Virus record (IMG/VR): IMGVR_UViG_3300033141_003139
Span: 1-59,908 of that record
Strand: one strand, 5' to 3'
From: a virus
Length of the DNA: 59,908 nucleotides
Positions within the stretch are counted from its first letter, which is position 1, and every line of letters begins with the position of its first letter. Under the pieces are notes generated by a model that was given only the letters and a program-made list of their open reading frames with translations, was not told the origin of the DNA and searched no databases. The translations under genes and the position numbers were made by a program. Of the stretch, positions 26,551-33,986 are shown in pieces.

Positions 26551-26900
26551 TGTATTTAAGAGACTTGATAACTTTCCTGGAAGAAGAGGATCCAACTCGA
26601 ATATTACCAGTAGGATTCAAGCGTCCCCACAGTTACAGGGGAGACTACTCTGAACTTGCATTCCAGCCAGCCCTGAATGTATCGGTCAAGGACATGCTGG
26701 AGGATGCCAAGTCCGCTCTGGGTCGTGAGTTTACTGGTTACAAGGGAGGCGAATATAAAATGCATGAATACACAGAATGTTACCTGGCTCATTATGGCCG
26801 CACGGGAGGGTTGATCAGCCCAATACTTCTTGCTTTTATGTTGGGTAAAACACAAGATGAAATCGCTGAGATAGCCATGCGCACAGACTGGCTTTTGTAG
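26550..26900 (+). CDS. Hypothetical protein downstream of polymerase
   Basis: 116 residues. ATG at 26550 is seven bases after AAAGGAG; an ATG six bases earlier is too close to that site. Helical; YLRDLITFLEEEDP at the start and EFTGYKGGEYKMHEYTECYLAHYG in the centre. Proteins of this style occur beside phage polymerases, but I cannot name a function. Confidence 0.62.
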   Translation: MYLRDLITFLEEEDPTRILPVGFKRPHSYRGDYSELAFQPALNVSVKDMLEDAKSALGREFTGYKGGEYKMHEYTECYLAHYGRTGGLISPILLAFMLGKTQDEIAEIAMRTDWLL

Positions 26901-26918
26901 TAGACACGGGTACAAGTT

Positions 26919-27536
26919 ATGAGCAACTTGAAATATCTTCGTAACTGGACAACAAGACTCCATAAGTGTGAAGCCTGTGAGTATCGAAGCCAGGCGTTAC
27001 GACCAGTGGGCACACGTGGTAATCCAGATAGCCCCGTAATGATAGTCGGTATGAACCCAGGTGTTACTGAGAACTGCAAGGGTATACCCTTCGTAGGGCC
27101 AGCAGGTCGAGAACTCGACAAGGTGCTGGCGTTCTGGGGTATTGAAGATCCTATCATTACTAACGTCTTGAACTGTTACGTTTATGATAACGCTATACTT
27201 ACACATGATGCAATGGACTTTTGCTCTAAGAAATGGTTACTGCCATTGATACGCAATCTCGATCCCAAACTGATTATAGGTCTTGGTGCCTGGGCAGCTG
27301 TTGAGTTATTAAAACATGCTGGCGAGACTGAGTTGGCTGCAAAGTCAGTAGGCAAACTTGCTGGCATGATGAAGCCGATTAAGCTCAAGGGCTGGCGCGG
27401 GTATCTTGCTATTACATATCATCCTGCCTACATGTTACGATCGAGAGGAAAAACTGGAGCTAAAGCTACCAACAAGTTCTGGGATGCAGTACGACAGTTA
27501 CGTTTGCCCATACAGGAATTACTACATGAAAGTTAA
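26919..27536 (+). CDS. Uracil-DNA glycosylase, family 4-like with 4Fe-4S cluster
   Basis: 205 residues. Motif 1 is GMNPGVTENCKGIPFVGPAG (in family 4 GEAPG.xED..G.PF); motif 2 is ITYHPAYMLR near residue 165. Four cysteines in the family pattern: CEAC near residue 13, then Cys in LNCYV and Cys 16 residues later in DFCSKKW. The water-activating residue of motif 1 is changed (NPGVTE), so substrate range may differ. It removes uracil or other damaged bases from phage DNA. Confidence 0.84.
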   Translation: MSNLKYLRNWTTRLHKCEACEYRSQALRPVGTRGNPDSPVMIVGMNPGVTENCKGIPFVGPAGRELDKVLAFWGIEDPIITNVLNCYVYDNAILTHDAMDFCSKKWLLPLIRNLDPKLIIGLGAWAAVELLKHAGETELAAKSVGKLAGMMKPIKLKGWRGYLAITYHPAYMLRSRGKTGAKATNKFWDAVRQLRLPIQELLHES

Positions 27537-27813
27537 TCTAGTTGCAAACGATGCTTGCTACGAATTCAGTGTTACGCAAGACGACCACAAAGAGCTACTC
27601 GATTTTGTAGCTAATAGATTTCGCCGGTGGGCAGATAGAGACGACGTGACTGGTACTAGAACTGTTGTAGATACAACTGGTGTTACTATCCATGTAGTTT
27701 TTACTAATGGCGCCACCCTGTGTATAGCTACATTTGAACCAGACGACAAAACTATTAGTAACATCCAGTTATTGCAAAAAATACTACTGGATAACCATAT
27801 CAACCCAAGGTGA
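27526..27813 (+). CDS. Hypothetical protein
   Basis: 95 residues from ATG 27526 behind CAGGA; it overlaps the glycosylase end by 11 bases. Beta-rich (MKVNLVANDACYEFSVTQ, then VTIHVVFTNGATLCIATFE) with an acidic C-terminal helix. No family recognised. Confidence 0.58.
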   Translation: MKVNLVANDACYEFSVTQDDHKELLDFVANRFRRWADRDDVTGTRTVVDTTGVTIHVVFTNGATLCIATFEPDDKTISNIQLLQKILLDNHINPR

Positions 27814-27816
27814 TTT

Positions 27817-29058
27817 ATGCCTAGAGCCAGTCCCTATGTATCTTTTAAGAGGTCGCTAAGAGAGTTATTAGGTCTGAATCAGACCCTTTCCTTGCATTTC
27901 GACCTGGTAATTGCTACAATAGTAGCCAACCGCTGGCCTGGGGATCCATTATGGCTGATGCTGGTAGCTCCTCCTGCGTGGGGTAAGACACTGGCTTTAA
28001 GCTGTACGTACAATGCTTCTGACGAGGTATATCCTCTAACCAAGCTCACGCCTAGAACCCTCGTAAGTGGCTGGGGAGGTGAATATGGTGCTGACGACTG
28101 TTCGTTGATTCCAAAGATCAACGGCAAGGTACTCATGATAGAAGATTTTACCGTTATCATGTGTCTCCGGCATGAGACAATGCTGGAAATACTTTCACAG
28201 TTACGAGCAGCCTACGGCGGGAAGTTAGCCTACGAGTTCGGGACTGGTGCCCAACGTATTTATGACTGTAAGTTCGGACTGGTGGGAGCCGTGACCGACG
28301 TGATAGATACGCATGCAGCGACAATGCAACAGCTTGGTGAACGCTTCTTGAAGTATCGACTGAGAGGCATAGATATGCGGGATCGTATCTCCAGGGCCTT
28401 GGATCAAGCGCATGACAAAGATAACATAATAAAAACTATCACCGGTAAAGTAACAAAAATACTATCCCATGTGGAAAAGGATCCCCCAAAGGTTCCCTTG
28501 CGTTTGAGAGATCGCTTATTCGACATAGCAGGGGTAATAGGAGATTTACGTAGTGAGCCTTACATGGACAGAACCAGGGCCCAGGTAGTATACCGTCCTA
28601 TGCCTGAGTCTCCTCTTAGGTTGGCTTTGCAATTGCAGGCGTTGGCCAAAGGTCTGGCTGCTATTCGTTTGAAGGACAAGGTTACCATTACTGAAATAGA
28701 TGATTGTGCTAGGGTGGCTTGGGATACATTGTCAGGGAGAACTCAAGCTGTATTGCATGCCCTATGGGAGCCGGATGCAGATGGTTCTACTGCGTTATCT
28801 ACTGTGAAGATAGCTAGCAAAACACAGTTAGGCTATCAGGTAGTGCGTAACGACCTGGCGATGTTCCAGTCTATGGGGGCTGCTTACTACACGTCTGCAA
28901 AGGAGTTACGATCCTGTACTGATGAGCCTATACCTGGTAACGAAGGACTCTGGAAGATGAGTGAAGATTTACGTAAAGCATTCAGTCTCTACAATATACC
29001 CGTTGAGCTGGGTGCTCCCTGTGGTTCTTCTTTGAGACGACGATGGGTCAGAAAGTGA
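27817..29058 (+). CDS. P-loop ATPase, probable replication helicase or loader
   Basis: 413 residues. Walker A APPAWGKT ends at residue 58; Walker B is VLMIEDF near residue 108. Sensor-like GLVGAVTDVIDTH and an arginine-finger-like LGERFLKYRL lie near residues 165-185. The C-terminal third is helical and looks like a winged-helix part (TQLGYQVVRNDLAMFQSMG). It fits AAA+/helicase-like ATPases that accompany PolA in phages without a DnaB-type helicase. Whether it unwinds DNA or loads a host helicase is not decided by sequence. Confidence 0.72.
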   Translation: MPRASPYVSFKRSLRELLGLNQTLSLHFDLVIATIVANRWPGDPLWLMLVAPPAWGKTLALSCTYNASDEVYPLTKLTPRTLVSGWGGEYGADDCSLIPKINGKVLMIEDFTVIMCLRHETMLEILSQLRAAYGGKLAYEFGTGAQRIYDCKFGLVGAVTDVIDTHAATMQQLGERFLKYRLRGIDMRDRISRALDQAHDKDNIIKTITGKVTKILSHVEKDPPKVPLRLRDRLFDIAGVIGDLRSEPYMDRTRAQVVYRPMPESPLRLALQLQALAKGLAAIRLKDKVTITEIDDCARVAWDTLSGRTQAVLHALWEPDADGSTALSTVKIASKTQLGYQVVRNDLAMFQSMGAAYYTSAKELRSCTDEPIPGNEGLWKMSEDLRKAFSLYNIPVELGAPCGSSLRRRWVRK

Positions 29059-29064
29059 GATAAT

Positions 29065-29544
29065 ATGGATGAAGACGAGCATGCTGGCATTATAATGACA
29101 ACTAAACTTGCTGATGCTACCAGGTCAGCAGCATTGGCTATTGGTAACTTCATTGACGTGCTCATAAAATCACGCTATTTCCACGTTAATGAAAATCGTC
29201 ACCCTAACGAAGGCGGCATTGTTCTAACGCTTAGTTACGCTACGTGCCTGTTATTTGAAGAGTTTACACGAGACAAATACAAGTTCAACAAGCCGGAACA
29301 TGATGCAGCTAAAGAAATAGCGAAGGTTGTTGTAAAACGCATACAAGAAGAAGATGCTATTGCACACTTGATAAAGGACATACGAGATGGAACTGACGAA
29401 CTTTCTGGAGCTAGTAAAGGAACATCCGAAGATGGAGGTAATAGCAACACTGGAAAACCCTTCGAGATTGATATTAGTAGTCTCTTCGGGGGATCCTCAG
29501 AAACCTTACCTCCCAGTGGAAGTAATGGAGACTGCGATACATGA
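29065..29544 (+). CDS. Hypothetical protein with acidic low-complexity tail
   Basis: 159 residues; ATG at 29065, an alternative ATG at 29095. The first 100 residues are helical. The last 55 are Ser/Gly/Asp-rich and overlap the next gene in another frame. No family recognised. Confidence 0.58.
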   Translation: MDEDEHAGIIMTTKLADATRSAALAIGNFIDVLIKSRYFHVNENRHPNEGGIVLTLSYATCLLFEEFTRDKYKFNKPEHDAAKEIAKVVVKRIQEEDAIAHLIKDIRDGTDELSGASKGTSEDGGNSNTGKPFEIDISSLFGGSSETLPPSGSNGDCDT

Positions 29545-29710
29545 TTACTCATGGGCTGAGTTAAGCGACGTAATACTTGGTGGCGATCCGTTTCCTCTCT
29601 ATCACGTCACGAGAATCGTCGGCTATTACAGCAGGGTTGAAAACTGGAATAAATCAAAACTAGGCGAGTTGAAGGATCGCCGTCAAGGTAGTTACGTACT
29701 ACAGGAGTAA
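29387..29710 (+). CDS. Stand-alone anaerobic ribonucleotide reductase C-terminal (glycyl-radical)-like protein
   Basis: 107 residues from ATG 29387 (AAGGA eight bases before) or 92 residues from ATG 29432 (AAAGGA). It overlaps the previous gene by up to 158 bases. The last 35 residues, VTRIVGYYSRVENWNKSKLGELKDRR, have the form of the NrdD tail (R.xGY...WN.gK..E...R), where the Gly of RxxGY carries the radical; here Gly79. No full NrdD is encoded nearby. It may be a spare radical domain for the host enzyme, as GrcA/YfiD is for pyruvate formate-lyase (inference). Confidence 0.66.
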   Translation: MELTNFLELVKEHPKMEVIATLENPSRLILVVSSGDPQKPYLPVEVMETAIHDYSWAELSDVILGGDPFPLYHVTRIVGYYSRVENWNKSKLGELKDRRQGSYVLQE

Positions 29711-29713
29711 CAA

Positions 29714-29941
29714 ATGCCAGGGATGAAAGGAGTTCCCCAGGAACGGGTAGGAGCTAAAAAAGTTCATCTTAATGGAAAAGCAGCCAGAAGACGAGTATGC
29801 CTGCGATGTACCAGGACGTTCATGTCTGAAGGTCCCTGGCATCGTATATGCCCCACGTGTCAGCGCCGTGAGGATGCAGCAATTACACCTGGGGCAGCTC
29901 GTGGCAGAGTTGATGCTTCCTTGGAGAAAGAAAAACAATGA
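29714..29941 (+). CDS. Small zinc-ribbon protein
   Basis: 75 residues after AGGAG. Two CxxC pairs in VCLRCTRTFMSEGPWHRICPTCQRRED form a zinc ribbon, flanked by basic segments. Probably binds nucleic acid or a host protein. ATGA overlap with the next gene. Confidence 0.68.
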   Translation: MPGMKGVPQERVGAKKVHLNGKAARRRVCLRCTRTFMSEGPWHRICPTCQRREDAAITPGAARGRVDASLEKEKQ

Positions 29942-30162
29942 CTACAAGACTCGAAGATGCAGACATGATCAATCATCCGCCACATTATTGTCATGGTGGT
30001 ATTGAAGTGATTGATGTCATAGAGGCATGGGAGTTGAATTTCAGACTGGCGAACGTGATTAAGTACATAGCCAGGGCCGACTTCAAGGATACACCTTTGC
30101 AAGATCTAAAGAAAGCCCAGTGGTACTTGAACCGTGAGATTGCAAAACGCAAGGAGAAATAA
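29938..30162 (+). CDS. DUF3310 protein
   Basis: 74 residues with the clear family pattern: NHPPHYCHGGIEVIDVIEAW, then ANVIKYIARADFKDTPLQDLKKAQWYL. DUF3310 proteins are common in phages, are often annotated as nucleotide kinase-like, and lie near replication genes. Function is not established. Confidence 0.8.
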   Translation: MTTRLEDADMINHPPHYCHGGIEVIDVIEAWELNFRLANVIKYIARADFKDTPLQDLKKAQWYLNREIAKRKEK

Positions 30163-30166
30163 TCTA

Positions 30167-30625
30167 ATGGAACCTGAACCAACTACATGCATGCGATGTG
30201 GAAGAACACTAGGTCCTGATGACTATCCAGCTCTTTACATAGGCGAACTGACTTCAGACATAACGCATATTGACCTTTGTGAAGAACATGCTGAGGAACT
30301 GGACAATCTAGTCGAAAATTACATATCACATCGTACAAGAAATTCTTCGGCGATAAATCCTAATATTATCTCCATAGGACAATACTACATGGAGCCTGGA
30401 ACCGTCAGAGACCCTGTATTGTACTTTTTAGCCAGGCCAACCCATTACAAGGCTGTACTGGTAAATACCAAGACTGGTAACAGGTGGGTGGACCCAGTAA
30501 CAGTAACTAATCCTCGTAACATAACAACGCAAGAGTGGAGCAGAATAGTGGGCAGTCATTATGATGCCCACGAATGGAAACTCCAAGCGGTAACCTTCAA
30601 TAGTAATGCAGAGGACTCAACATGA
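30167..30625 (+). CDS. Hypothetical protein with N-terminal Cys pair
   Basis: 152 residues from ATG 30167 behind AAGGAG. Residues 8-12 have CMRCGRT, and a Cys-x2-His pair follows at LCEEH, together a possible zinc site. The rest is mixed beta. No family recognised. It is the last gene before the gap that precedes the Ubl cassette. Confidence 0.6.
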   Translation: MEPEPTTCMRCGRTLGPDDYPALYIGELTSDITHIDLCEEHAEELDNLVENYISHRTRNSSAINPNIISIGQYYMEPGTVRDPVLYFLARPTHYKAVLVNTKTGNRWVDPVTVTNPRNITTQEWSRIVGSHYDAHEWKLQAVTFNSNAEDST

Positions 30626-30793
30626 AAAGGTAATATAAAACCCCTGGTAGTACAAGCACATCATTCAAAGGAGGCGCCTATGACATAAAGTAATAACATC
30701 CTGCTTAGTAATACAGCCCGCCAGGCAAGTAAAATCCCCCCTATTGGTGGTAACGTTTTTACTTTTCGGAATATTCCAAAGAAGGAAACCAGT
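30626..30793 (+). other. Leader of the ubiquitin-like cassette
   Basis: 168 bases without a normal gene. AAAGGAGG at 30667-30674 is followed, five bases on, by a two-codon frame (ATG ACA TAA at 30680). A perfect 10-bp palindrome GGAATATTCC lies at 30768-30777, just before the binding site of the Ubl gene. It could be an operator. No clear promoter. Confidence 0.45.
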
Positions 30794-31012
30794 ATGATTA
30801 CAGTATTATTCATCAATAATAGTGGTGGTGGTTTTGCAGACTATGTTACCATTGAGCCTAACGTGAGTGTCGGTGAATTCTTTATATCTCACATGGGTGG
30901 TAACCCCGCTGACTTCATGATTCGTGTTAATCGCCAGCCAGTGGCGAGAGATTACGTCTTGAAGGAGGGTGATCGTATCACCATTACCCCAACAAAAATA
31001 GATGGTGCTTAA
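30794..31012 (+). CDS. Ubiquitin-like beta-grasp protein (Ubl)
   Basis: 72 residues after AAGGAA. Pattern of a MoaD/ThiS/ubiquitin-type beta-grasp: strand ITVLFINN, strand [15 protein letters not shown] into a helix, then [27 protein letters not shown], the usual ThiS-like end. The C-terminus is KIDGA, so the last residues are Gly-Ala, not Gly-Gly. Removal of one residue would expose a Gly for adenylation by the E1. It is the first gene of a set with E2-RING, JAMM peptidase and E1; that context, not the sequence alone, makes it a protein modifier rather than a sulfur carrier. A terminator follows the gene. Confidence 0.83.
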   Translation: MITVLFINNSGGGFADYVTIEPNVSVGEFFISHMGGNPADFMIRVNRQPVARDYVLKEGDRITITPTKIDGA

Positions 31013-31027
31013 GCAAGGATAACCATC

Positions 31028-31066
31028 GGGGGGCGTATCCTCAAGGGGGTACGCCTCCCTTTTTTA
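31028..31066 (+). terminator. Terminator or attenuator between Ubl and E2-RING genes
   Basis: GGGGGGCGTA (31028-31037) pairs with TACGCCTCCC (31050-31059) with one G-U; six T follow. It would let the Ubl mRNA exceed that of the enzymes, with read-through to the downstream genes. Confidence 0.82.
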
Positions 31067-31078
31067 TAGGGGTTATAG

Positions 31079-32131
31079 ATGGACAAACAATTACTTATGA
31101 TTTCTAAGCTGGTACATAAGGCGTTGATAAAACGCTATCTTGACAGGTACCGCATAATAGAATATTGTACAAACGAGATTGCTAACTTATCAAAACAGAT
31201 GGCTTGTAAAGGCCAACGTCACAAGCATTATTTAGCTCTCGAAGAGATTGACAACGCTACTAAAATTGCGTATGGCATTGCAAGTAGGACTAATACTTTA
31301 CAACGCTATACAGGGGATTTATCTTCAGCTTTATCCAGGCTGAAAGCCCCACGGGACCAACGTTATATCTACAAGGATTTAGTAGCCCTACAACAGGAGT
31401 TCGATGTTGTTGGTTACGATCATAACAGCCGGTGTTTAGGTGTTACTACTGAGCCTATAATTTTACATGGTATTAACCTGGGTCCGTTCAGCATTGAATT
31501 GATGATAGACGCCCTTCCCTGTCCTGATGATTCATGTTGTTGTAGAGTCGTAGCATTGTCCCCTAATCCTTCATCTTGTAATGAGTATGTAACCCATCCG
31601 CACGTAGAAGAAGAGACGATTTGCCTTGGCCAAGCGAAACAAGCTGTTGCTGAAGCGCTGGACGATAGTCGTATACTAGATGTATTCATGCTTATTGCAG
31701 GAGTACTACGCAACTATAACAGTGATTCTCCTTTCGTGAAACTGGAAAACTGGTATGGTGAACCCTGTTATAATTGCGGCGCTATTTGTGATAATAACTC
31801 TGAACTTCACACATGTGAATTTTGCGAGCATTTATTTTGCCCTGATTGTATAGGCACATGCGGATATTGTTCAGCGAGCGTATGTGTAAATTGCATGGAA
31901 TACTGCAACACTTGTGAAGAGTATTACTGTTCCAACTGCGTTTGTGTGTGTCCTCATTGTGAGAGACCTGTTTGTACTGCCTGTTTAGAAGGTGACGGCT
32001 GTGTATGCCAGGAGGAGTCTGAAAATGTTCAACAAGTGGCTTCAGTTCAAGAAAGAACCCAAGGTGTTGCCACCCAAGACGTTCAAGCAGCAAGTGGACA
32101 CTGGACGATCCAGTATCGTCCTGCAACCTAA
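31079..32131 (+). CDS. E2 (UBC-like)-RING fusion protein
   Basis: 350 residues. Residues 1-95 are helical. Residues about 100-225 have UBC/E2 features: a strand part around LGPFSIELMIDALPCPDD, PNPSS at 162, the flap-like HPH at 173-175, and Cys182 in ICLG nine residues on, where the E2 active Cys follows HPN. Helices DVFMLIAGVLRNYNSDSPF follow, close to the E2 pattern VLLSIQSLL..N..DP. Residues 229-310 hold over 20 Cys in repeated CxxC pairs with one CPHCERPVC, a RING-like/treble-clef region. So one chain would join Ubl-thioester transfer (E2) and substrate or E2 activation (E3). Confidence 0.78.
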   Translation: MDKQLLMISKLVHKALIKRYLDRYRIIEYCTNEIANLSKQMACKGQRHKHYLALEEIDNATKIAYGIASRTNTLQRYTGDLSSALSRLKAPRDQRYIYKDLVALQQEFDVVGYDHNSRCLGVTTEPIILHGINLGPFSIELMIDALPCPDDSCCCRVVALSPNPSSCNEYVTHPHVEEETICLGQAKQAVAEALDDSRILDVFMLIAGVLRNYNSDSPFVKLENWYGEPCYNCGAICDNNSELHTCEFCEHLFCPDCIGTCGYCSASVCVNCMEYCNTCEEYYCSNCVCVCPHCERPVCTACLEGDGCVCQEESENVQQVASVQERTQGVATQDVQAASGHWTIQYRPAT

Positions 32132-32141
32132 AGGAGCACAC

Positions 32142-32942
32142 ATGAAGAAAATGAACGATACTATCCTGCGGTTTACACCTACGGCCTGGGCCAAGCTCTT
32201 GTTTTTCAGGGATCTCGGCAAAACAGAAATAGGTGGCTTTGGTATAACGAAACCAGATGACCTTCTGTTGGTCACCGATTTTGTTACTGTTAAACAGAAT
32301 GTTAGCATGGCCAGTGTAAAATTTGATGATACAGCTGTTGCTGACTTTTTTGAAGACCAGGTGGCTGCCGGTCGTCATCCAAGAGAATTCGCACGTATAT
32401 GGGTGCACACCCATCCGATGATGAGTCCTTCGCCCAGTGGAGTAGACGAGGAAACTTTCGAGCGTGTGTTTGGTAGTTGTGATTGGGCTATTATGTTCAT
32501 AATAAGCTCTACTTCTAAAACCTACTGCAAGTTGTATCTCAACGTTGGGCTGAGTATTGCTATTGACATCCCAGTTGAGGTCAGCTATACAAATGAATTC
32601 GGCCCTAGTGATTTTGCCGCCTGGAAAGCAGAGTACGAGGCTAATATATGCAAGGAAGTCTACAGCATCAGCAAGAAACATACTAGTAAAGTATTCAAGG
32701 ACGGCATTTGGAGTGAGGAACCAGGATCACTTGACGATGAAATTTTTGATGATGATGACGATGATGATGATGATGATACAATTGACGTTGCCGAAGGGTT
32801 GGTTATCAATGAACAATACGATGATGAACCTCCCATGGAATGGGCTGAAGAACTAGAGGCAATGACCGAAGAAGAACGAGCTGAATTCTTGCAGGATCTA
32901 TATGATTATCCAGACGAATTAAGGAGTAGCAAATGGATGTAA
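32142..32942 (+). CDS. JAMM/JAB metallopeptidase (Ubl-processing or deconjugating)
   Basis: 266 residues; ATG 32142 is five bases after AAGGAG, which itself overlaps the E2-RING stop. Complete JAMM signature: Glu29 (TEIGGF), His89-x-His91 (HTHP), Ser99 and Asp102. This is the zinc peptidase fold of deubiquitinases such as Rpn11. The C-terminus has a run of ten Asp (from GAT repeats near 32750) and an acidic helix. It may trim the Ubl end (Gly-Ala) and release Ubl from targets. It overlaps the E1 gene by ten bases, so the two are coupled. Confidence 0.88.
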   Translation: MKKMNDTILRFTPTAWAKLLFFRDLGKTEIGGFGITKPDDLLLVTDFVTVKQNVSMASVKFDDTAVADFFEDQVAAGRHPREFARIWVHTHPMMSPSPSGVDEETFERVFGSCDWAIMFIISSTSKTYCKLYLNVGLSIAIDIPVEVSYTNEFGPSDFAAWKAEYEANICKEVYSISKKHTSKVFKDGIWSEEPGSLDDEIFDDDDDDDDDDTIDVAEGLVINEQYDDEPPMEWAEELEAMTEEERAEFLQDLYDYPDELRSSKWM

Positions 32943-33598
32943 TAGCAGATGAACGTTATAGCAGGCAAGCTGACATAATCCCAGCTGAAAAACTGGATGA
33001 AATAAAGCCCACTGTTATAGGGGTTGGAGCCATAGGCAGGCAGGTTGCATTGCAACTTGCAGCAATCGGAGTGAGTAGTCTCCAATTGATTGACCATGAC
33101 ACAGTAGAAGAAAGCAATATAGCCAGCCAGGGTTTTTATGAGACGGATATGTCCTGCTGGAAGGTTGATGCTGTAAAGCATACATGTACAAGCATCAATT
33201 GCCTGCTGCAAGTGGAAGCGAAGCATGAGCGTTTCAAACGCAGTCATACCGTGGGCAACATTGTATTTTGTTGTGTTGATGATATACAGACACGTAAGAT
33301 GGTAAATGATGTTGTCCACGCTGACTTATTTATTGATGGCCGCATGTCAGCTGAAGTGCTCAGGGTTCTAACTGTATGGGACTTCAAGACGAATGATTAC
33401 TACAAGGGAACGTTATTTACTTCAGAAGAGGCTTATGCTGGTTCATGCACGGCCAAGACGACTATTTACTGTGCAAATATAGCAGCGGCCTTGATGGTAT
33501 CCCAGTTGACCAAGTGGTTGCGAAGGATACCACTTGAACGAGATTTTACATTGAATATACTAACGAATGAACTTACGCTGGGAAATCCAGAAGGATAA
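32933..33598 (+). CDS. E1-like Ubl-activating enzyme (ThiF/MoeB fold)
   Basis: 221 residues; ATG 32933 seven bases after AAGGAG. Rossmann motif GVGAIG at 30-35, acidic residues Asp54/Asp56 ending the second strand (LIDHDTVEESN), Asn62, Gln66, Lys77, and Asp116 in CVDD. Candidate catalytic Cys172 in GSCTAKT, placed as in other E1s. The Arg of the MoeB-type NL.RQ motif is Ser here. It would adenylate the Ubl C-terminus and pass it to Cys182 of the E2-RING protein. Last gene of the cassette. Confidence 0.88.
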   Translation: MDVIADERYSRQADIIPAEKLDEIKPTVIGVGAIGRQVALQLAAIGVSSLQLIDHDTVEESNIASQGFYETDMSCWKVDAVKHTCTSINCLLQVEAKHERFKRSHTVGNIVFCCVDDIQTRKMVNDVVHADLFIDGRMSAEVLRVLTVWDFKTNDYYKGTLFTSEEAYAGSCTAKTTIYCANIAAALMVSQLTKWLRRIPLERDFTLNILTNELTLGNPEG

Positions 33599-33634
33599 AT
33601 CAATACAAGAACCTGAAAAACAGAAATACCAGGT

Positions 33635-33919
33635 ATGAAACGACGACACAGGAAATGGGACCGACGACAGAGGAGAGTATATTATCTCACAGAGGACATG
33701 GAGTATCGCTGGTGTGCATGTGGTGATCGGGCAACGGTTGTTGTTGGTAAGACGGCATATTGTCCTGATTGCGCGAATGAAGTGCTAACGGACAACGTGC
33801 ATGATAACGTTGAGAAGATTATGAATGAAAACGCCGCTCGATCGGGAGGCAGTTCAGGACGATTTCATAACGACGGTTGTCTGGACAATGGGGTTCGGGC
33901 GTTGGAAGATGCATCATAA
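33635..33919 (+). CDS. Small zinc-ribbon protein after the Ubl cassette
   Basis: 94 residues. Very basic start (MKRRHRKWDRRQRR), then CACGDRATVVVGKTAYCPDCANE, a CxC/CxxC zinc ribbon, and an acidic tail. The binding site is weak. It may belong to the cassette or to the accessory region. Confidence 0.52.
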   Translation: MKRRHRKWDRRQRRVYYLTEDMEYRWCACGDRATVVVGKTAYCPDCANEVLTDNVHDNVEKIMNENAARSGGSSGRFHNDGCLDNGVRALEDAS

Positions 33920-33930
33920 TGTTGCAATAT

Positions 33931-33986
33931 GCGGCACCTGGGCCGGTAGGCTAGCGGCAAAGCCGAGGTCGCCGGTCGGGTGCCGC
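33931..33986 (+). ncRNA. GC-rich structured element at the start of the accessory region
   Basis: GCGGCACC (33931-33938) pairs with GGTGCCGC (33979-33986); inside, GGCT and AGCC pair again. It is much more GC-rich than the flanks and is followed by a palindrome and an AAGGAG site. At 56 bases it is too short for a tRNA and there is no T-run. A small RNA, a control element or a relic of recombination are all possible. Confidence 0.35.

Noticed and set aside
31992-32141. Upstream extension of the JAMM protein to 31992
   Set aside because: It lies inside the E2-RING gene in another frame; ATG 32142 has a well-placed AAGGAG.
32042-32308. Minus-strand frames over the Ubl cassette and elsewhere
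   Set aside because: All long minus-strand frames mirror strong + strand genes, have no binding sites and no recognisable families. I found no gene on the minus strand.
32933-33598. ThiF/MoeB for thiamine or molybdopterin synthesis
   Set aside because: No ThiG, ThiS-sulfur or Moa partner genes; neighbours are E2-RING and JAMM proteins, which point to protein conjugation.
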